A stretch of DNA of 43,779 bases from Betaproteobacteria bacterium HGW-Betaproteobacteria-18 (GTDB lineage: Bacteria > Pseudomonadota > Gammaproteobacteria > Burkholderiales > Burkholderiaceae_C). Location: assembly GCA_002842265.1 (NCBI GenBank), contig PHCO01000004.1:1-43779 (forward strand), written 5' to 3'. Below, one piece after another: positions 1 through 9,493 of this stretch; position 1 is the first letter of the stretch; every line of letters starts with the position of its first letter. Below the pieces are notes generated by a model. The model worked only from the letters and a program-made list of their open reading frames with translations. It was not told the DNA's origin and searched no databases. The translations under genes and the position numbers were made by a program.

Positions 1-1236
1 ATCACCATTGCCACCAACATGGCGGGCCGTGGTACCGACATCGTGCTGGGCGGCAACATCAGCAAGCTCATCGAGGCGATCGAGGCCGACGAGTCGCTCG
101 ATGCCGTCCAAAAACAGCAGCAGCTCGATGCCGTGAACGCCCAATGGGCCAAAGACCATGAGCAGGTGACGGAGCTGGGTGGCCTGCGCATCATTGCCAC
201 CGAGCGCCATGAATCGCGCCGCATCGACAACCAGTTGCGCGGCCGCTCGGGCCGCCAGGGCGACCCGGGCTCATCGCGTTTTTACCTGAGCCTGGACGAC
301 GCGTTGATGCGCATTTTTGCTGGCGAGCGCGTCAAGGCCATCATGGACAAGCTCAAGATGCCTGAAGGCGAGGCCATTGAAGCGGGCATGGTGACGCGCA
401 GCATCGAGAGCGCCCAGCGCAAGGTGGAAGCGCGCAACTTCGACATGCGCAAGCAATTGCTGGAATACGACGACGTGGCCAACGACCAGCGCAAGGTGAT
501 CTACCAGCAACGCAACGAGATTCTGGACGCGACTGACCTGTCGGCCCAAATCCAGTCGCTGCGCGAGGGTTGCTTTGAGGACATCGTGCGCCAGTATGTG
601 CCCTTCGAATCGGTTGAAGAGCAGTGGGATTTGCCGGCGCTGGAGCGGGTGTTGTCCGATGAGTGGCAGATGACCTTGCCGCTACAGCACCAGGTGAACG
701 CTGCCAGTGCCATCACCGATCACGACATTCTGGACACTGTGCGCCATCATGCCAACACTGTGTTTGATGAAAAAGTGGCATTGGTGGGGGCCGAGAACTT
801 TACCCAGTTCGAGCGCATGGTGCTGCTGCAAAGCATCGACAGCAACTGGCGTGATCACCTGAGTTCATTGGACTATTTGCGCCAGGGCATTCACCTCCGC
901 GGTTATGCCCAGAAGCAACCCAAGCAGGAATACAAGCGTGAAGCCTTCGAGCTCTTTGGCCAGATGCTCGATGCCGTCAAAAATGAAGTGACCAAATTGC
1001 TGATGACGGTGCGCATCCAGTCCAACGAAGAAGCGGCTGCCGCAGCCGTCGAGATGGAAAGCCGCGCCGAGCGCATCAGCAACGTCACCTACAGTGCACC
1101 CACCGAGACCGGTGAAGTGCAAACCCTGGTCGATGAAGCCACGGTACCCGTTGAAGTGCCACGCGTCGGCCGCAACGAGCCCTGCCCCTGCGGCAGTGGC
1201 AAAAAGTACAAGCAATGCCACGGCAAGCTGGCCTGA
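1..1236 (+). CDS. secA: Protein translocase subunit SecA, C-terminal part (5' end outside window)
   Basis: SecA is the ATPase motor that pushes unfolded preproteins through SecYEG. The reading frame is open from base 1 (Ile-Thr-Ile-Ala-Thr-Asn, then MAGRGTDI), so the Met at base 19 is internal and the gene starts before the window. Visible parts are the end of the second nucleotide-binding fold with the helicase motif VI stretch [15 protein letters not shown], the helical scaffold and wing regions (for example [15 protein letters not shown]), and a C-terminal SEC-C zinc tail, [14 protein letters not shown], which binds SecB and phospholipid in characterised SecAs. About 411 residues are present of an expected 900 or so. 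A strong terminator follows 15 bases after the stop, so secA is transcriptionally separate from argJ. Identification is secure. Confidence 0.97.
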   Translation: MTIATNMAGRGTDIVLGGNISKLIEAIEADESLDAVQKQQQLDAVNAQWAKDHEQVTELGGLRIIATERHESRRIDNQLRGRSGRQGDPGSSRFYLSLDDALMRIFAGERVKAIMDKLKMPEGEAIEAGMVTRSIESAQRKVEARNFDMRKQLLEYDDVANDQRKVIYQQRNEILDATDLSAQIQSLREGCFEDIVRQYVPFESVEEQWDLPALERVLSDEWQMTLPLQHQVNAASAITDHDILDTVRHHANTVFDEKVALVGAENFTQFERMVLLQSIDSNWRDHLSSLDYLRQGIHLRGYAQKQPKQEYKREAFELFGQMLDAVKNEVTKLLMTVRIQSNEEAAAAAVEMESRAERISNVTYSAPTETGEVQTLVDEATVPVEVPRVGRNEPCPCGSGKKYKQCHGKLA

Positions 1237-1251
1237 TTTTTTCAAAGCAGC

Positions 1252-1279
1252 AAAATCGGGCCAGGTGCCCGATTTTTTT
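1252..1279 (+). terminator. Rho-independent terminator of secA
   Basis: A perfect 10-bp stem (AAAATCGGGC at 1252-1261 and GCCCGATTTT at 1267-1276) with a 5-base loop runs into a T tract ending at 1279. It sits 15 bases after the secA stop and 43 bases before argJ. Confidence 0.9.
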
Positions 1280-1322
1280 CGATCAAAATTTGCCCTTATT
1301 CCTCGTTCCCTGAAAGCAACCC

Positions 1323-2552
1323 ATGTCCGTCCATCTGTCTGCCCCCAATCCCGCTGAATTGTTCCCCATTGCCGGTGTGCGCATCGGTGTCACCGAGGCG
1401 GGGATTCGCAAGGCCAATCGCAAAGACCTGACCGTGGTGCTGATCGATGACGGCGCCTCGGTGGCCGGTGTGTTCACGCAGAACCGTTTTTGCGCGGCGC
1501 CGGTGCAGATTTGCCGTGAACATTTGGCAACTGGCGAGGGTATTCGCGCCATGCTGATCAACACCGGTAACGCCAACGCCGGTACCGGTGAAGACGGCCG
1601 CACGCGTGCGTTAAGCACCTGCCAGGCACTGGCCGGGCGTTTGGGCTTGACCAAGCAGCAAGTGCTGCCGTTTTCAACCGGCGTCATCATGGAAACCCTG
1701 CCCATCGAGCGTATTGAAGTCGGGCTGGATGCGGCTTTGGCTGATGCCAAAGCCGACCACTGGCTGCGCGCGGCTGAAGCCATCATGACCACCGACACTG
1801 TCCCCAAAGCCTTTGGTACGCAGGTGATGCTTGACGGCGCGCTGGTGAGCATCACCGGCATCAGCAAGGGCGCCGGCATGATCCGCCCCAACATGGCTAC
1901 CATGCTCGGCTTCATGGCCACCGATGCCTGCGTCAGCCAAGGCCTGATGAAGCAACTGGCCACCGAGCTGGCCGAGGGCTCGTTCAACCGCGTCACGGTC
2001 GATGGCGACACTTCGACCAACGACTCGTTTGTGGTGATTGCCAGCAACAAGGCGGCCCATGCCCCGATCACCTCGCTGGACAGCCAGGCTGGGCAAGCGC
2101 TCAAAGCCGCCATGCTGGGCGTGGCAAGAAAACTGGCGCAAGCCATTGTGCGCGATGGCGAAGGTGCCACCAAGTTCATCACCATCCGGGTCGAAGGCGG
2201 CAAGACGCAAGCCGAGTGCCGCCAGGTGGCCTATGCCATTGCGCATTCGCCCTTGGTCAAAACCGCATTTTTTGCCAGCGACCCCAACCTGGGCCGCATC
2301 CTGGCCGCAGTCGGTTATGCGGGCATTGCCGACCTGGACCAGACCGGCATCGATTTGTACCTGGATGACGTGCTCGTGGCCGTCAAGGGCGGGCGCAACC
2401 TGGCTTACCTGGAAGAAGACGGCCAGCGTGTCATGAAGCAGGCAGAAATCACGGTACGGGTGGTGCTGGGCCGGGGCGACGCGGCAGATACAGTCTGGAC
2501 CTGTGACTTGAGTCACGACTATGTGTCGATCAATGCCGATTACCGCTCATGA
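1323..2552 (+). CDS. argJ: Bifunctional glutamate N-acetyltransferase / ornithine acetyltransferase ArgJ
   Basis: ArgJ transfers the acetyl group from N-acetylornithine to glutamate, giving the cyclic arginine pathway; bifunctional forms also make N-acetylglutamate from acetyl-CoA. The 409-residue length fits the family. The core motif [21 protein letters not shown] is present; family members self-cleave between the Ala and Thr of this motif (here Ala192/Thr193, inferred from family knowledge) into alpha and beta chains, and the Thr becomes the nucleophile. The substrate-binding stretch NTGNANAGTG and the C-terminal [10 protein letters not shown] are also typical. The start ATG lies 43 bases after the secA terminator. 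The stop overlaps the next gene by ATGA, so argJ heads a translationally coupled trio with an ATPase and a NUDIX gene. Whether it is bifunctional or only an ornithine acetyltransferase cannot be read from the sequence. Confidence 0.97.
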   Translation: MSVHLSAPNPAELFPIAGVRIGVTEAGIRKANRKDLTVVLIDDGASVAGVFTQNRFCAAPVQICREHLATGEGIRAMLINTGNANAGTGEDGRTRALSTCQALAGRLGLTKQQVLPFSTGVIMETLPIERIEVGLDAALADAKADHWLRAAEAIMTTDTVPKAFGTQVMLDGALVSITGISKGAGMIRPNMATMLGFMATDACVSQGLMKQLATELAEGSFNRVTVDGDTSTNDSFVVIASNKAAHAPITSLDSQAGQALKAAMLGVARKLAQAIVRDGEGATKFITIRVEGGKTQAECRQVAYAIAHSPLVKTAFFASDPNLGRILAAVGYAGIADLDQTGIDLYLDDVLVAVKGGRNLAYLEEDGQRVMKQAEITVRVVLGRGDAADTVWTCDLSHDYVSINADYRS

Positions 2553-3427
2553 ACGCCAGTTTTGAACACTTGTTACAGCGCGCCGAGCAGCTCATTAGCC
2601 GCATCGAGGCGGTGCTGCCGCAAGCGCCCAGCCAGCCCGACTGGTTGGCATCCAGCGCCTTTCGCTACCGCAAGCGCAGTTCTGGCCGGGCCACGCTGGA
2701 GCCGGTGCGTCACGTCGGCGCCATGGCCTTGACCGATCTGAAAGAAATTGAGCCTCAAAAAGAAAAAATTCATCGCAACACGCGCCAGTTTGTCAACGGC
2801 CAGCCTGCCAACAACGTGCTGCTGACCGGTGCCCGCGGCACCGGCAAGTCGTCTTTGATTCGCGCCTGCCTCAACGAATTTGCAGCGCAGGGTCTGCGCC
2901 TGATTGAAGTGGACAAGGCAGACTTGACCGACCTGCCGGACATCGTCGATCTGGTGTCCGAACAACCCCACAAGTTCATCGTGTTTTGCGACGACCTGAG
3001 CTTTGATGAGGGGGAGTCCGGCTACAAGGCGCTCAAATCCATTCTGGACGGTTCGGTGGCTGCCACCACCGCCAATGTGCTGATTTATGCCACCAGCAAC
3101 CGGCGCCACCTGTTGCCCGAATACATGAAGGAAAACCTCACTTACACCCATACCGACGACGGCGAAGTGCATCCGGGTGAGGGCGTGGAAGAAAAAATCT
3201 CATTGTCTGAGCGCTTTGGCCTGTGGGTGAGTTTTTACCCGTTCTCGCAAGACGAATACCTGACCATCGTGGCGCAGTGGCTGGCTTCCTTCGGCGTGCC
3301 TGCTGCGGCCATCGAGGCCGCGCGGGCGCAAGCGCTGGTCTGGGCGCTGGAGCGGGGCTCGCGCAGTGGCCGCGTGGCCTACCAGTTTGCCCGTGACTAC
3401 GCCGGCCAGCACGCAGTGGCCGCATGA
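2549..3427 (+). CDS. AAA-type ATP-binding protein, DUF815 family
   Basis: This 292-residue P-loop protein of the DUF815 family has no well-defined function. Walker A is GARGTGKS (residues 94-101) and Walker B is FIVFCDDL (about 143-150). A sensor-like [11 protein letters not shown] stretch follows, then a Glu-rich loop and the [12 protein letters not shown] segment typical of this family. The N-terminal 60 residues are helical and basic ([12 protein letters not shown]). There is no signal peptide or membrane segment, so it is cytoplasmic. It starts on the ATGA that ends argJ and finishes on the ATGA that starts the NUDIX gene, so the three are probably made together. The family assignment is firm; the partner or substrate is unknown. 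DUF815 proteins resemble DnaA/DnaC-like loader ATPases only in the ATPase core. Confidence 0.9.
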   Translation: MNASFEHLLQRAEQLISRIEAVLPQAPSQPDWLASSAFRYRKRSSGRATLEPVRHVGAMALTDLKEIEPQKEKIHRNTRQFVNGQPANNVLLTGARGTGKSSLIRACLNEFAAQGLRLIEVDKADLTDLPDIVDLVSEQPHKFIVFCDDLSFDEGESGYKALKSILDGSVAATTANVLIYATSNRRHLLPEYMKENLTYTHTDDGEVHPGEGVEEKISLSERFGLWVSFYPFSQDEYLTIVAQWLASFGVPAAAIEAARAQALVWALERGSRSGRVAYQFARDYAGQHAVAA

Positions 3428-3891
3428 CCCGGGCGCCCAACCCATCAGCCCCGCTGGTGGCCGATGCCGCCCTGCCGCGTGCAGGCGGCGCAGATCGCCC
3501 TGTGGTCGATGTGGCCGTGGGTGTGCTGATCCGGCCTGACGGAGATTTCTTGCTCACGTCGCGCCCGGTCGGCAAGGTGTACGCTGGTTACTGGGAGTTT
3601 CCCGGTGGCAAGTTTGAGCCGGGTGAGACGGTGCAACAGGCGCTGCAGCGTGAGCTGTTGGAGGAACTGGGCATTCACATTGATCGGATCGAACCCTGGC
3701 GGCAAGAGCTGGTGGACTACCCGCATGCCTTGGTGCGCCTGCATTTTTGCAAGGTATGGTTTTGGTCGGGTGAACTTCAAATGCGCGAGGCCCAGTCGTT
3801 TGCCTGGCAGCGCTTGCCGGTGACTGTCAGCCCGGTGTTGCCCGGCACGGTGCCGGTGTTGCAATGGCTGGCCGAGGAACGCGGCGTTTAG
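3424..3891 (+). CDS. mutT: NUDIX hydrolase, MutT / 8-oxo-dGTP diphosphatase type
   Basis: A 155-residue NUDIX protein. The NUDIX box is complete at residues 62-84 (G62, E68, R76, E77, E80, E81, G83), so metal binding and pyrophosphohydrolysis should be intact. The [14 protein letters not shown] context and the motif [10 protein letters not shown] near residue 28 match MutT-type enzymes, which remove oxidised guanine nucleotides from the pool. The N-terminal 25 residues (Pro/Ala-rich) look non-conserved, so a start inside the ORF is possible, but the ATGA overlap with the upstream ATPase favours this one. Its last four bases overlap the end of the convergent yacG. Substrate preference is inferred from family only. 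Confidence 0.88.
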   Translation: MTRAPNPSAPLVADAALPRAGGADRPVVDVAVGVLIRPDGDFLLTSRPVGKVYAGYWEFPGGKFEPGETVQQALQRELLEELGIHIDRIEPWRQELVDYPHALVRLHFCKVWFWSGELQMREAQSFAWQRLPVTVSPVLPGTVPVLQWLAEERGV

Positions 3892-4097
3892 TCAGGTAGC
3901 AGGTCTTCAGGGGGCGCTACGGCAGGCACGGCAAACTGCTCGCTGGCCCAGGCACCCAGGTCAATTTGCTTGCAGCGCTCCGAGCAGAACGGGCGATAGG
4001 GGTTGCTTGCGGCATAGACACTGGCGCCGCCACAGTTCGGACATTTGACGATTTTTGTGGGGATGTCGGGTTCTGTGACCGGGCTGCTCATGCGCAT
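3888..4097 (-). CDS. yacG: DNA gyrase inhibitor YacG
   Basis: A small zinc protein (69 residues, normal for the family). Four cysteines form the C4 zinc site: CPNC and then CSERCKQ after the SNPYRPF linker, followed by the conserved [14 protein letters not shown] tail. E. coli YacG binds GyrB and inhibits gyrase. It is the last gene of the ftsY-to-yacG minus-strand run. Two starts are possible: the ATG at 4097, or the ATG at 4091, which overlaps the zapD stop as ATGA and removes only two residues; translational coupling makes the second attractive. Its 3' end overlaps the 3' end of the NUDIX gene. Confidence 0.93.
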   Translation of the reverse strand: MRMSSPVTEPDIPTKIVKCPNCGGASVYAASNPYRPFCSERCKQIDLGAWASEQFAVPAVAPPEDLLPD

Positions 4098-4855
4098 AAG
4101 GCCAGTTCCAGGCTGGCGTCTTCGTTGATGGCTTGCAGACGATTGTCTTCACCCTGGCGCATCAGCCGCACCGACACCATCAGCCGGTTGCCGCTGATTT
4201 CAGGCACCAGTTCCAGGGTTTCGTCGAGTGCCAGCCGCAGCAATAAAAAGGTGCGTCCTTGCGGCAGGCTTTGTTGAAATTGTCCGCCGTTGACGATGAC
4301 TTTTTGCGGTGCGCCGGAGTCGCGCAACAATTTGAGCAACAAGTGCACCGTATCGGCCATGGGTTTCAGGGTCAGGTTCCATTGCTGCAACTGCGCTTGC
4401 CGAACTGAACTGGGTTTGTGCTGCCAGGCGTGGTACGAGGGCAGGTCAAAGCCACAGGTGCCACCCGGAATGACAATGCGGCTGCGAATGGCCATGAGCC
4501 ATTCGTTTTCGATCAAGGTCTGGCCAATTTTGCCAGGCAGGCTGTTCAGGGCTTCAAAACACTGGTCGAGTTGACCGATCACGTCATCGAGCACTGACTC
4601 GGCAATAGCCGGGTTGCCACGGTAGCTGTCGAGTGCGTGTTTTTGCTTGTCGAGGTCCTTGAGCAGATCGGATTTGAGGTCGGAACGCGTACTCACTTCG
4701 AGGATTTCGAACAAGGTTGCCAGCGCAAAGTGGTGATCCATGGCATCCACGCGCGGCAACAACTGTTGTAGGTGGATGAAAAGATGCTCCAGCCGCAAAT
4801 AAGTGCGAATGCGTTCTTGTAAAGGGAATTCGTAAAGGATCACGCTAAGTTTCAA
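4088..4855 (-). CDS. zapD: Cell division protein ZapD (FtsZ-associated)
   Basis: ZapD (YacF, DUF1342) cross-links FtsZ protofilaments at the division ring. The 255-residue length and the opening [22 protein letters not shown] are typical, as are the later segments [17 protein letters not shown] and [12 protein letters not shown]. No signal or membrane segments are seen. It lies between coaE (4-base gap) and yacG (overlapping), the zapD-coaE-yacG neighbourhood common in proteobacteria. Identification is confident. Confidence 0.95.
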   Translation of the reverse strand: MKLSVILYEFPLQERIRTYLRLEHLFIHLQQLLPRVDAMDHHFALATLFEILEVSTRSDLKSDLLKDLDKQKHALDSYRGNPAIAESVLDDVIGQLDQCFEALNSLPGKIGQTLIENEWLMAIRSRIVIPGGTCGFDLPSYHAWQHKPSSVRQAQLQQWNLTLKPMADTVHLLLKLLRDSGAPQKVIVNGGQFQQSLPQGRTFLLLRLALDETLELVPEISGNRLMVSVRLMRQGEDNRLQAINEDASLELALCA

Positions 4856-4859
4856 TCGA

Positions 4860-5486
4860 TCAGGTTTCAGGATGCAATGATAGCTGCAAGCGCGGCGCCA
4901 AAGCTGCCACTTCCAGGCTTAAGTCGTGAAGCGTCAAGCCGTCGTTGAAGATCACGCTGTCGGCTGCCTTCAATCGGCTTTGACGGCTGCTTTGGTGGGC
5001 CATGATGGCCTCGACCGCTGCAGGCTCCAGGGTATTGCGTGCCATGACACGAACAATTTGGGTTTCCGGCAGGCAATCCACCACCAGCACGTGGTCAACT
5101 TTTTGACGCCAGGTGGCTGACTCCACCAGCAACGGAACATCAAACACCAGACAGGGATGACCGGCAACCTGGGCTGCACTTGCCTGGTGCCAGGTTTCTT
5201 CAGCCACCAGCGGGTGAATGATGGCCTCCAGTTGTTGCTTGGCACTGCGGTCGGTGTAGGCCAGGGCGCGCATGCGGTCGCGATCCAGTGCCCCCTCGGC
5301 AGTGATGAAGTCGGCGCCAAAACACTGGACGATGGCCGCCATGGCCGCTCCACCAGGGGCGGTGAGCTGGCGGGCGATGGCATCGGCATCAATGACGAAG
5401 GCACCGTGTTGGGCCAGCAGGGCGGCCACGGTACTTTTACCGCTGCCAATACCGCCGGTCAGCCCGACATAAAACGGTGCCTGCAC
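4860..5486 (-). CDS. coaE: Dephospho-CoA kinase CoaE
   Basis: CoaE phosphorylates the ribose 3'-hydroxyl of dephospho-CoA, the last step of CoA synthesis. The P-loop GGIGSGKS is at residues 11-18, the DADAIARQLTAPGG acceptor-site motif follows, and the HPLVAEETW and DVPLLVES motifs are in place. The 208-residue length is normal. It is 3 bases downstream of pilD and 4 bases upstream of zapD, so it is surely co-transcribed. CoaD, the preceding enzyme in the pathway, lies at 13 kb on the other strand, and panC/panB at the end of the window feed the same pathway. Confidence 0.97.
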   Translation of the reverse strand: MQAPFYVGLTGGIGSGKSTVAALLAQHGAFVIDADAIARQLTAPGGAAMAAIVQCFGADFITAEGALDRDRMRALAYTDRSAKQQLEAIIHPLVAEETWHQASAAQVAGHPCLVFDVPLLVESATWRQKVDHVLVVDCLPETQIVRVMARNTLEPAAVEAIMAHQSSRQSRLKAADSVIFNDGLTLHDLSLEVAALAPRLQLSLHPET

Positions 5487-5489
5487 GTT

Positions 5490-6332
5490 TTATAACCCGA
5501 TGGCCTTGAGAATGGCGTCGGGGCCAATCACCATGGCCGTCAGACCGGCCATGGACAAAAAGGGACCAAACGGCACATAGCCGCCTTCCCGCAGATTTTT
5601 TGAGAACTTCATGGCGATGCCCACCATGGCACCAATCACGGAAGCCATCAGGATGATGGGGATGAGGGCTTGCCAGCCAAACCAGGCGCCCAGGGCAGCA
5701 AAGAGCTTGAAGTCGCCATAACCCATGCCCTCCTTGCCGGTGACGAGTTTGAAGCCCCAGTACACCAGCCAGAGCGACACATAGCCGCCGACAGCGCCCC
5801 AGAAAGCGTCGTTCAGGCCGACGTTGCCCAGTTTCAGGGCAGCCAGCATCAAGCCACCCCACAACAGGGGCAGCGTCAGGTCATCTGGCAACAGCGTGGT
5901 GTCCCAGTCAATCAGGGTCAGTGTCAGCAAAGTCGCGCAAAAGGCACACCAGGTCAGCCCGGTTGCGTTGGCGCCCCACTGCCAGCCACACCAGAAAAAC
6001 AAAAGACCGGTGGCCAGTTCAACCAAAGGATAGCGCAGGCTGATGCCTGCCTGGCAATGGCCACAGCGCCCGCGCAGTACCAGGTAGCTCAGGACGGGGA
6101 TGTTTTCAAACCAACTGAGCTGATGGCCACAACTTTGACAGCGCGAGCGCGGTACGACCAGATTGAAGGGCGCACTCTCGGGCAGGGCGTGGCCATGCAG
6201 GTCGGCACATTCGGCTTTCCATTGGGCTTCGAGCATGACCGGCAAGCGGTAAATGACCACGTTGAGAAAGCTGCCGATCAGCAAACCAAAAATGCCCAGC
6301 AGACTGGCATCCATGCCTGGTGAACCACTCAT
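5490..6332 (-). CDS. pilD: Type IV prepilin peptidase / N-methyltransferase PilD
   Basis: PilD is the inner-membrane aspartic protease that cuts the leader from type IV prepilins and type II secretion pseudopilins and then methylates the new N-terminal residue. Visible features are the N-terminal hydrophobic segment with GSFLNVVIYRLP, two cytoplasmic CXXC pairs (Cys65/68 and Cys90/93, the zinc domain found in bifunctional enzymes), and two catalytic aspartate motifs: LIDWDTTLLPDD (about residue 142) and GMGYGDFKL (Asp207). Multiple membrane segments follow. The start ATG shares one base with the pilC stop (TGATG), so the pair is coupled. At 280 residues it is full length. Confidence 0.96.
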   Translation of the reverse strand: MSGSPGMDASLLGIFGLLIGSFLNVVIYRLPVMLEAQWKAECADLHGHALPESAPFNLVVPRSRCQSCGHQLSWFENIPVLSYLVLRGRCGHCQAGISLRYPLVELATGLLFFWCGWQWGANATGLTWCAFCATLLTLTLIDWDTTLLPDDLTLPLLWGGLMLAALKLGNVGLNDAFWGAVGGYVSLWLVYWGFKLVTGKEGMGYGDFKLFAALGAWFGWQALIPIILMASVIGAMVGIAMKFSKNLREGGYVPFGPFLSMAGLTAMVIGPDAILKAIGL

Positions 6333-7546
6333 CAGACCACCTGTCCGAGTTTGAAAATGGGCAGGTACATGGCCACCACAATGCCGCCAATGACGGTGCC
6401 CAGAATCACAATGATGATGGGTTCCATCAGACTCGATATGCCCGCCACCATGTCGTCCACTTCAGATTCATAGAAATCGGCTGACTTGCCCAGCATGTGG
6501 TCAATGGAGCCGGATTCTTCGCCGATGGCGCACATTTGCAGCACCATCGTAGGAAACAGGTTGGCGTTGGTCATGGCCTGCGTGAGTGCCGTGCCGGTGG
6601 AGACTTCCTGCTGGATTTTGACCGTGGCCAATTCGAACACCGAGTTACCTGATGCGCCCCCCACCGAATCCAGTGCTTCGACCAGCGGCACGCCGGCTGC
6701 AAACATGGTGGACAGGGTACGTGTCCAGCGGGCAATGCACGATTTTTCCACCAGGGTTCCAAAAATGGGTAATTTCAGCATGATGCGGTCCATCAGGTGT
6801 TGCATGGGTTTGCTGCGTCGCCAGGCTTGCATGAAAAAATAAAAACCACCCCCGATGCCACCAAAAATCAACCACCAGTACTGCACGAATATCTCGCTGA
6901 TGGCAATCACCACCAGGGTCGGTGCCGGCAGGTCGGCGCCGAAGTTGGAAAACACTTCCTTGAACGCCGGTACCACAAAAATCATGATCACCGCGGTGAC
7001 CACAAAAGCCACGACCAGCACCGAGATCGGGTACATCAGGGCCGATTTGATCTTGGATTTCATGGCCTCGGTTTTTTCCATGTAAACCGCCAGCCGATCC
7101 AGCAACTGGTCCAGAATGCCGGCCGCCTCACCGGCCTCGACCAGGTTGCAGTACAGGTTGTCAAAGTACAGCGGGTACTTGCGAAATGCCACACTGAGTG
7201 AGGTTCCGGTTTCGACATCGTTGCGAATGTCATTGAGCAGTCGTGTCACGCTGGGATTGGGGTTGCCTCGTCCGACAATGTCAAAAGCCTGCAGCAACGG
7301 CACACCAGCCTTCATCATGGTGGCGAGCTGGCGTGTAAAGATGGCCATGTCCTTGGGCTTGATGGACCTGCCCGCACTCATGCGCCTCTTCTTGATCTTG
7401 GTGGGCCTGATGCCCTGGCGGCGCAAGGCGGCCTGCACCTGGTTTTCGCCTCCCGCGCGGGTTTCGCCGCGAACCTGCTTGCCATTGCGGTCTTTGCCCT
7501 CCCACTCAAAGACAAGTTCCTTGACGGATTTTTTTTCTGTTGCCAT
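6332..7546 (-). CDS. pilC: Type IV pilus inner-membrane platform protein PilC
   Basis: PilC is the polytopic platform that couples the PilB/PilT motors to the growing pilus. The 404-residue length fits, with two GspF-type repeats: the first begins near MAIFTRQLATMMKAGVPLLQAFDIV, the second near IARWTRTLSTMFAAGVPLVEALDSVGG. Membrane helices lie around LMYPISVLVVAFVVTAVIMI, the following YWWLIFGGIGGG segment and the C-terminal PIIIVILGTVIGGIVVAMYLP. The N-terminus carries the usual FEWEGKDRNGKQVRGE motif. Unusually, pilB is not directly upstream: after a 128-base gap that holds no convincing gene, terminator or repeat, the next gene is an esterase. Confidence 0.95.
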   Translation of the reverse strand: MATEKKSVKELVFEWEGKDRNGKQVRGETRAGGENQVQAALRRQGIRPTKIKKRRMSAGRSIKPKDMAIFTRQLATMMKAGVPLLQAFDIVGRGNPNPSVTRLLNDIRNDVETGTSLSVAFRKYPLYFDNLYCNLVEAGEAAGILDQLLDRLAVYMEKTEAMKSKIKSALMYPISVLVVAFVVTAVIMIFVVPAFKEVFSNFGADLPAPTLVVIAISEIFVQYWWLIFGGIGGGFYFFMQAWRRSKPMQHLMDRIMLKLPIFGTLVEKSCIARWTRTLSTMFAAGVPLVEALDSVGGASGNSVFELATVKIQQEVSTGTALTQAMTNANLFPTMVLQMCAIGEESGSIDHMLGKSADFYESEVDDMVAGISSLMEPIIIVILGTVIGGIVVAMYLPIFKLGQVV

Positions 7547-7674
7547 AAAGATGTTGAAAGGTTAAGTTAATCGTTGCTGACAGCACGCACTTCTTTCAGC
7601 GAAGCAAGCCCTATTTTCACTTTTTTCAAGACAAATTTGTGCAACCTGCTCAAACCAGCGGGAGGGGGTTGCTT

Positions 7675-8355
7675 TCAGACCACTTTTGGGGCCAGCACCT
7701 GGGTCAAAAAGGTGGCGATATCCGCCACTTCATGCGGGTGCACGCTGTGTGGCATGGGGTAACTGTGCCATTGCACCTTGTAACCCAAAGCAGCCAGCAG
7801 GTCGCGGCTGGCTGCACCGCGGGCCGGGTCCACCACCGGGTCCTGGCTGCCGTGGGCCATAAAGATCGGCGTGTCAGCGTTGGCACTTGAGCGCTCAGCG
7901 GGAAAAAGGTCCGCCAGCGGCAGGTAGCCAGACAAGGCCATGATGCCGGCCAGTGCTGGCGCAAAGCGCAGCCCGGTGTGCAAGGCCATGGCGCTGCCCT
8001 GGGAAAAACCCGCCAATACGATGTGTTTGGCCGGGATGCCACGTGCAATTTCGCGCTCAATCAGAGCCGTAATGGCTTTTTCTGAGGCGCGAATGCCTGC
8101 CTCGTCCTGGCGACTGACCAGATCAGTGCCACGAATGTCATACCAGGCGGGCATCACGTAGCCGCCATTGATCGTGACGGGCATCGTGGGAGCATGCGGA
8201 AAAATGAAACGGATACCGGGGCAGCCGGAGAGGTCGAGCTCGGGCACCAGTCCGGCAAAGTCATTGCCGTCAGCACCCAGGCCATGCAGCCAGATCACGG
8301 CAGCGCTGGGGTTGGGGGCGGTTTCGATCTGGATATGGGGAAGCAGTGCGGTCAT
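7675..8355 (-). CDS. Carboxylesterase / phospholipase-type alpha/beta hydrolase
   Basis: A 226-residue serine hydrolase of the carboxylesterase/acyl-protein-thioesterase-like family. The oxyanion motif is WLHGLGADGNDF (residues 22-33). The nucleophile elbow is GFSQG with Ser118, the acid is Asp172 in GSQDPVVD, and the base is His203 in MPHSVHPHE. There is no signal peptide, so it is cytoplasmic. It lies 35 bases downstream of ftsY in the same direction and may be co-transcribed with it. The catalytic triad is complete, but the natural ester substrate cannot be told. Confidence 0.92.
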   Translation of the reverse strand: MTALLPHIQIETAPNPSAAVIWLHGLGADGNDFAGLVPELDLSGCPGIRFIFPHAPTMPVTINGGYVMPAWYDIRGTDLVSRQDEAGIRASEKAITALIEREIARGIPAKHIVLAGFSQGSAMALHTGLRFAPALAGIMALSGYLPLADLFPAERSSANADTPIFMAHGSQDPVVDPARGAASRDLLAALGYKVQWHSYPMPHSVHPHEVADIATFLTQVLAPKVV

Positions 8356-8390
8356 GTCGGTCAGGGTGTGGTTTGTTGTGGAAGATAAAG

Positions 8391-9464
8391 CTACGAGAGC
8401 AGGGCCTGGGCGAATTCGCGGGCGTTGAAAGTTTCCAGGTCTTCCAGCTTTTCGCCCACACCAATGAAATACACGGGAATCGGCCGCTCGCGCGCTATCG
8501 CCGCCAGCACGCCGCCCTTGGCGGTGCCGTCGAGTTTGGTCACGATCAGGCCAGTCAAACCCAGTGCGTCATCAAAAGCCTTGACTTGCGTCAGCGCGTT
8601 TTGGCCCGTGTTGCCGTCAATCACCAGCAGCACCTCGTGCGGTGGCGTGGCGAACTTGGCGGCTTCTTTGTCATCGGCGGCGGGTTGACCCAAGCTGTCC
8701 TGGGCCGGCCCGGCCTTTTGAATCACCCGTTTGATTTTTCTCAGCTCTTCCATCAGGTGCAACTGGGTCGGCAGGCGACCGGCGGTGTCAACCAGCACCA
8801 CATCGCGGCCGCGTGCCTTGCCTGCGCTCACGGCATCGAAGGCCACCGCAGCCGGGTCACCGCCGTCCTGGCTGATGATGTCAACGGCGGTGCGGTCGGC
8901 CCATACCATCAGTTGTTCGCGTGCCGCCGCCCGAAAGGTGTCGGCTGCGGCCAGCAGCACACTGGTGTGGCTGGCCGCCAAATGCCGGGTGAGTTTGCCA
9001 ATGGAGGTGGTTTTGCCTGCGCCATTGACCCCGGCGACCATGATCACGGTGGGCTTGAAGCGGCCAATCACCAGTGGCTTTTGCAAAGGCGCCAGCAGGT
9101 CGGTCAGCGACTCCACCAGCAAGCCTTTGACGGCAGCCGGCTCGGTGGTTTTGCTGTCTTTGACGCGGCGTTTCAGGTCTTGCAGCAAATGCTCGGTGGC
9201 TTTGACTCCGGTGTCGGCCATCAGCAGCGCGGTTTCCAGGTCTTCGTACAGCGCATCGTCGATTTGCGTGCCGGCGAAGACGGTGGCAATGCTGGCGCCG
9301 GTTTTGCGCAAACCTGTCTTGAGTTTGTCTATCCAGGAGCTGCGTACCGGTACAGGCGCAGTTGCAGGCGCTGGCATCAAAGCGGGCTGGGCCAGCGTCT
9401 CAGGGGTCGTGGTGACGACGGTCTGGGGTGGGGCAGGGGTCTTTTTTCTGAAAAAACTGAACAT
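8391..9464 (-). CDS. ftsY: Signal recognition particle receptor FtsY
   Basis: FtsY is the membrane-associated GTPase that docks SRP-ribosome complexes at SecYEG. I chose the ATG at 9464, giving MFSFFRKK, the usual FtsY opening, rather than an ATG 21 bases further up. From that start (357 residues), a Pro/Thr/Ala-rich N-terminal region of about 45 residues is followed by the N domain. The G domain carries GVNGAGKTT (145-153), DTAGR (226-230) and TKLDG (309-313). A roughly 20-residue loop rich in Asp/Ala/Gln (about 251-275) inside the G domain looks like a lineage-specific insertion. The divergent M16 peptidase gene starts only 29 bases away, so the two share a very small promoter region. Confidence 0.95.
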   Translation of the reverse strand: MFSFFRKKTPAPPQTVVTTTPETLAQPALMPAPATAPVPVRSSWIDKLKTGLRKTGASIATVFAGTQIDDALYEDLETALLMADTGVKATEHLLQDLKRRVKDSKTTEPAAVKGLLVESLTDLLAPLQKPLVIGRFKPTVIMVAGVNGAGKTTSIGKLTRHLAASHTSVLLAAADTFRAAAREQLMVWADRTAVDIISQDGGDPAAVAFDAVSAGKARGRDVVLVDTAGRLPTQLHLMEELRKIKRVIQKAGPAQDSLGQPAADDKEAAKFATPPHEVLLVIDGNTGQNALTQVKAFDDALGLTGLIVTKLDGTAKGGVLAAIARERPIPVYFIGVGEKLEDLETFNAREFAQALLS

Positions 9465-9493
9465 TTTGTGGGTTCGTGGTATCACTGCATTCT

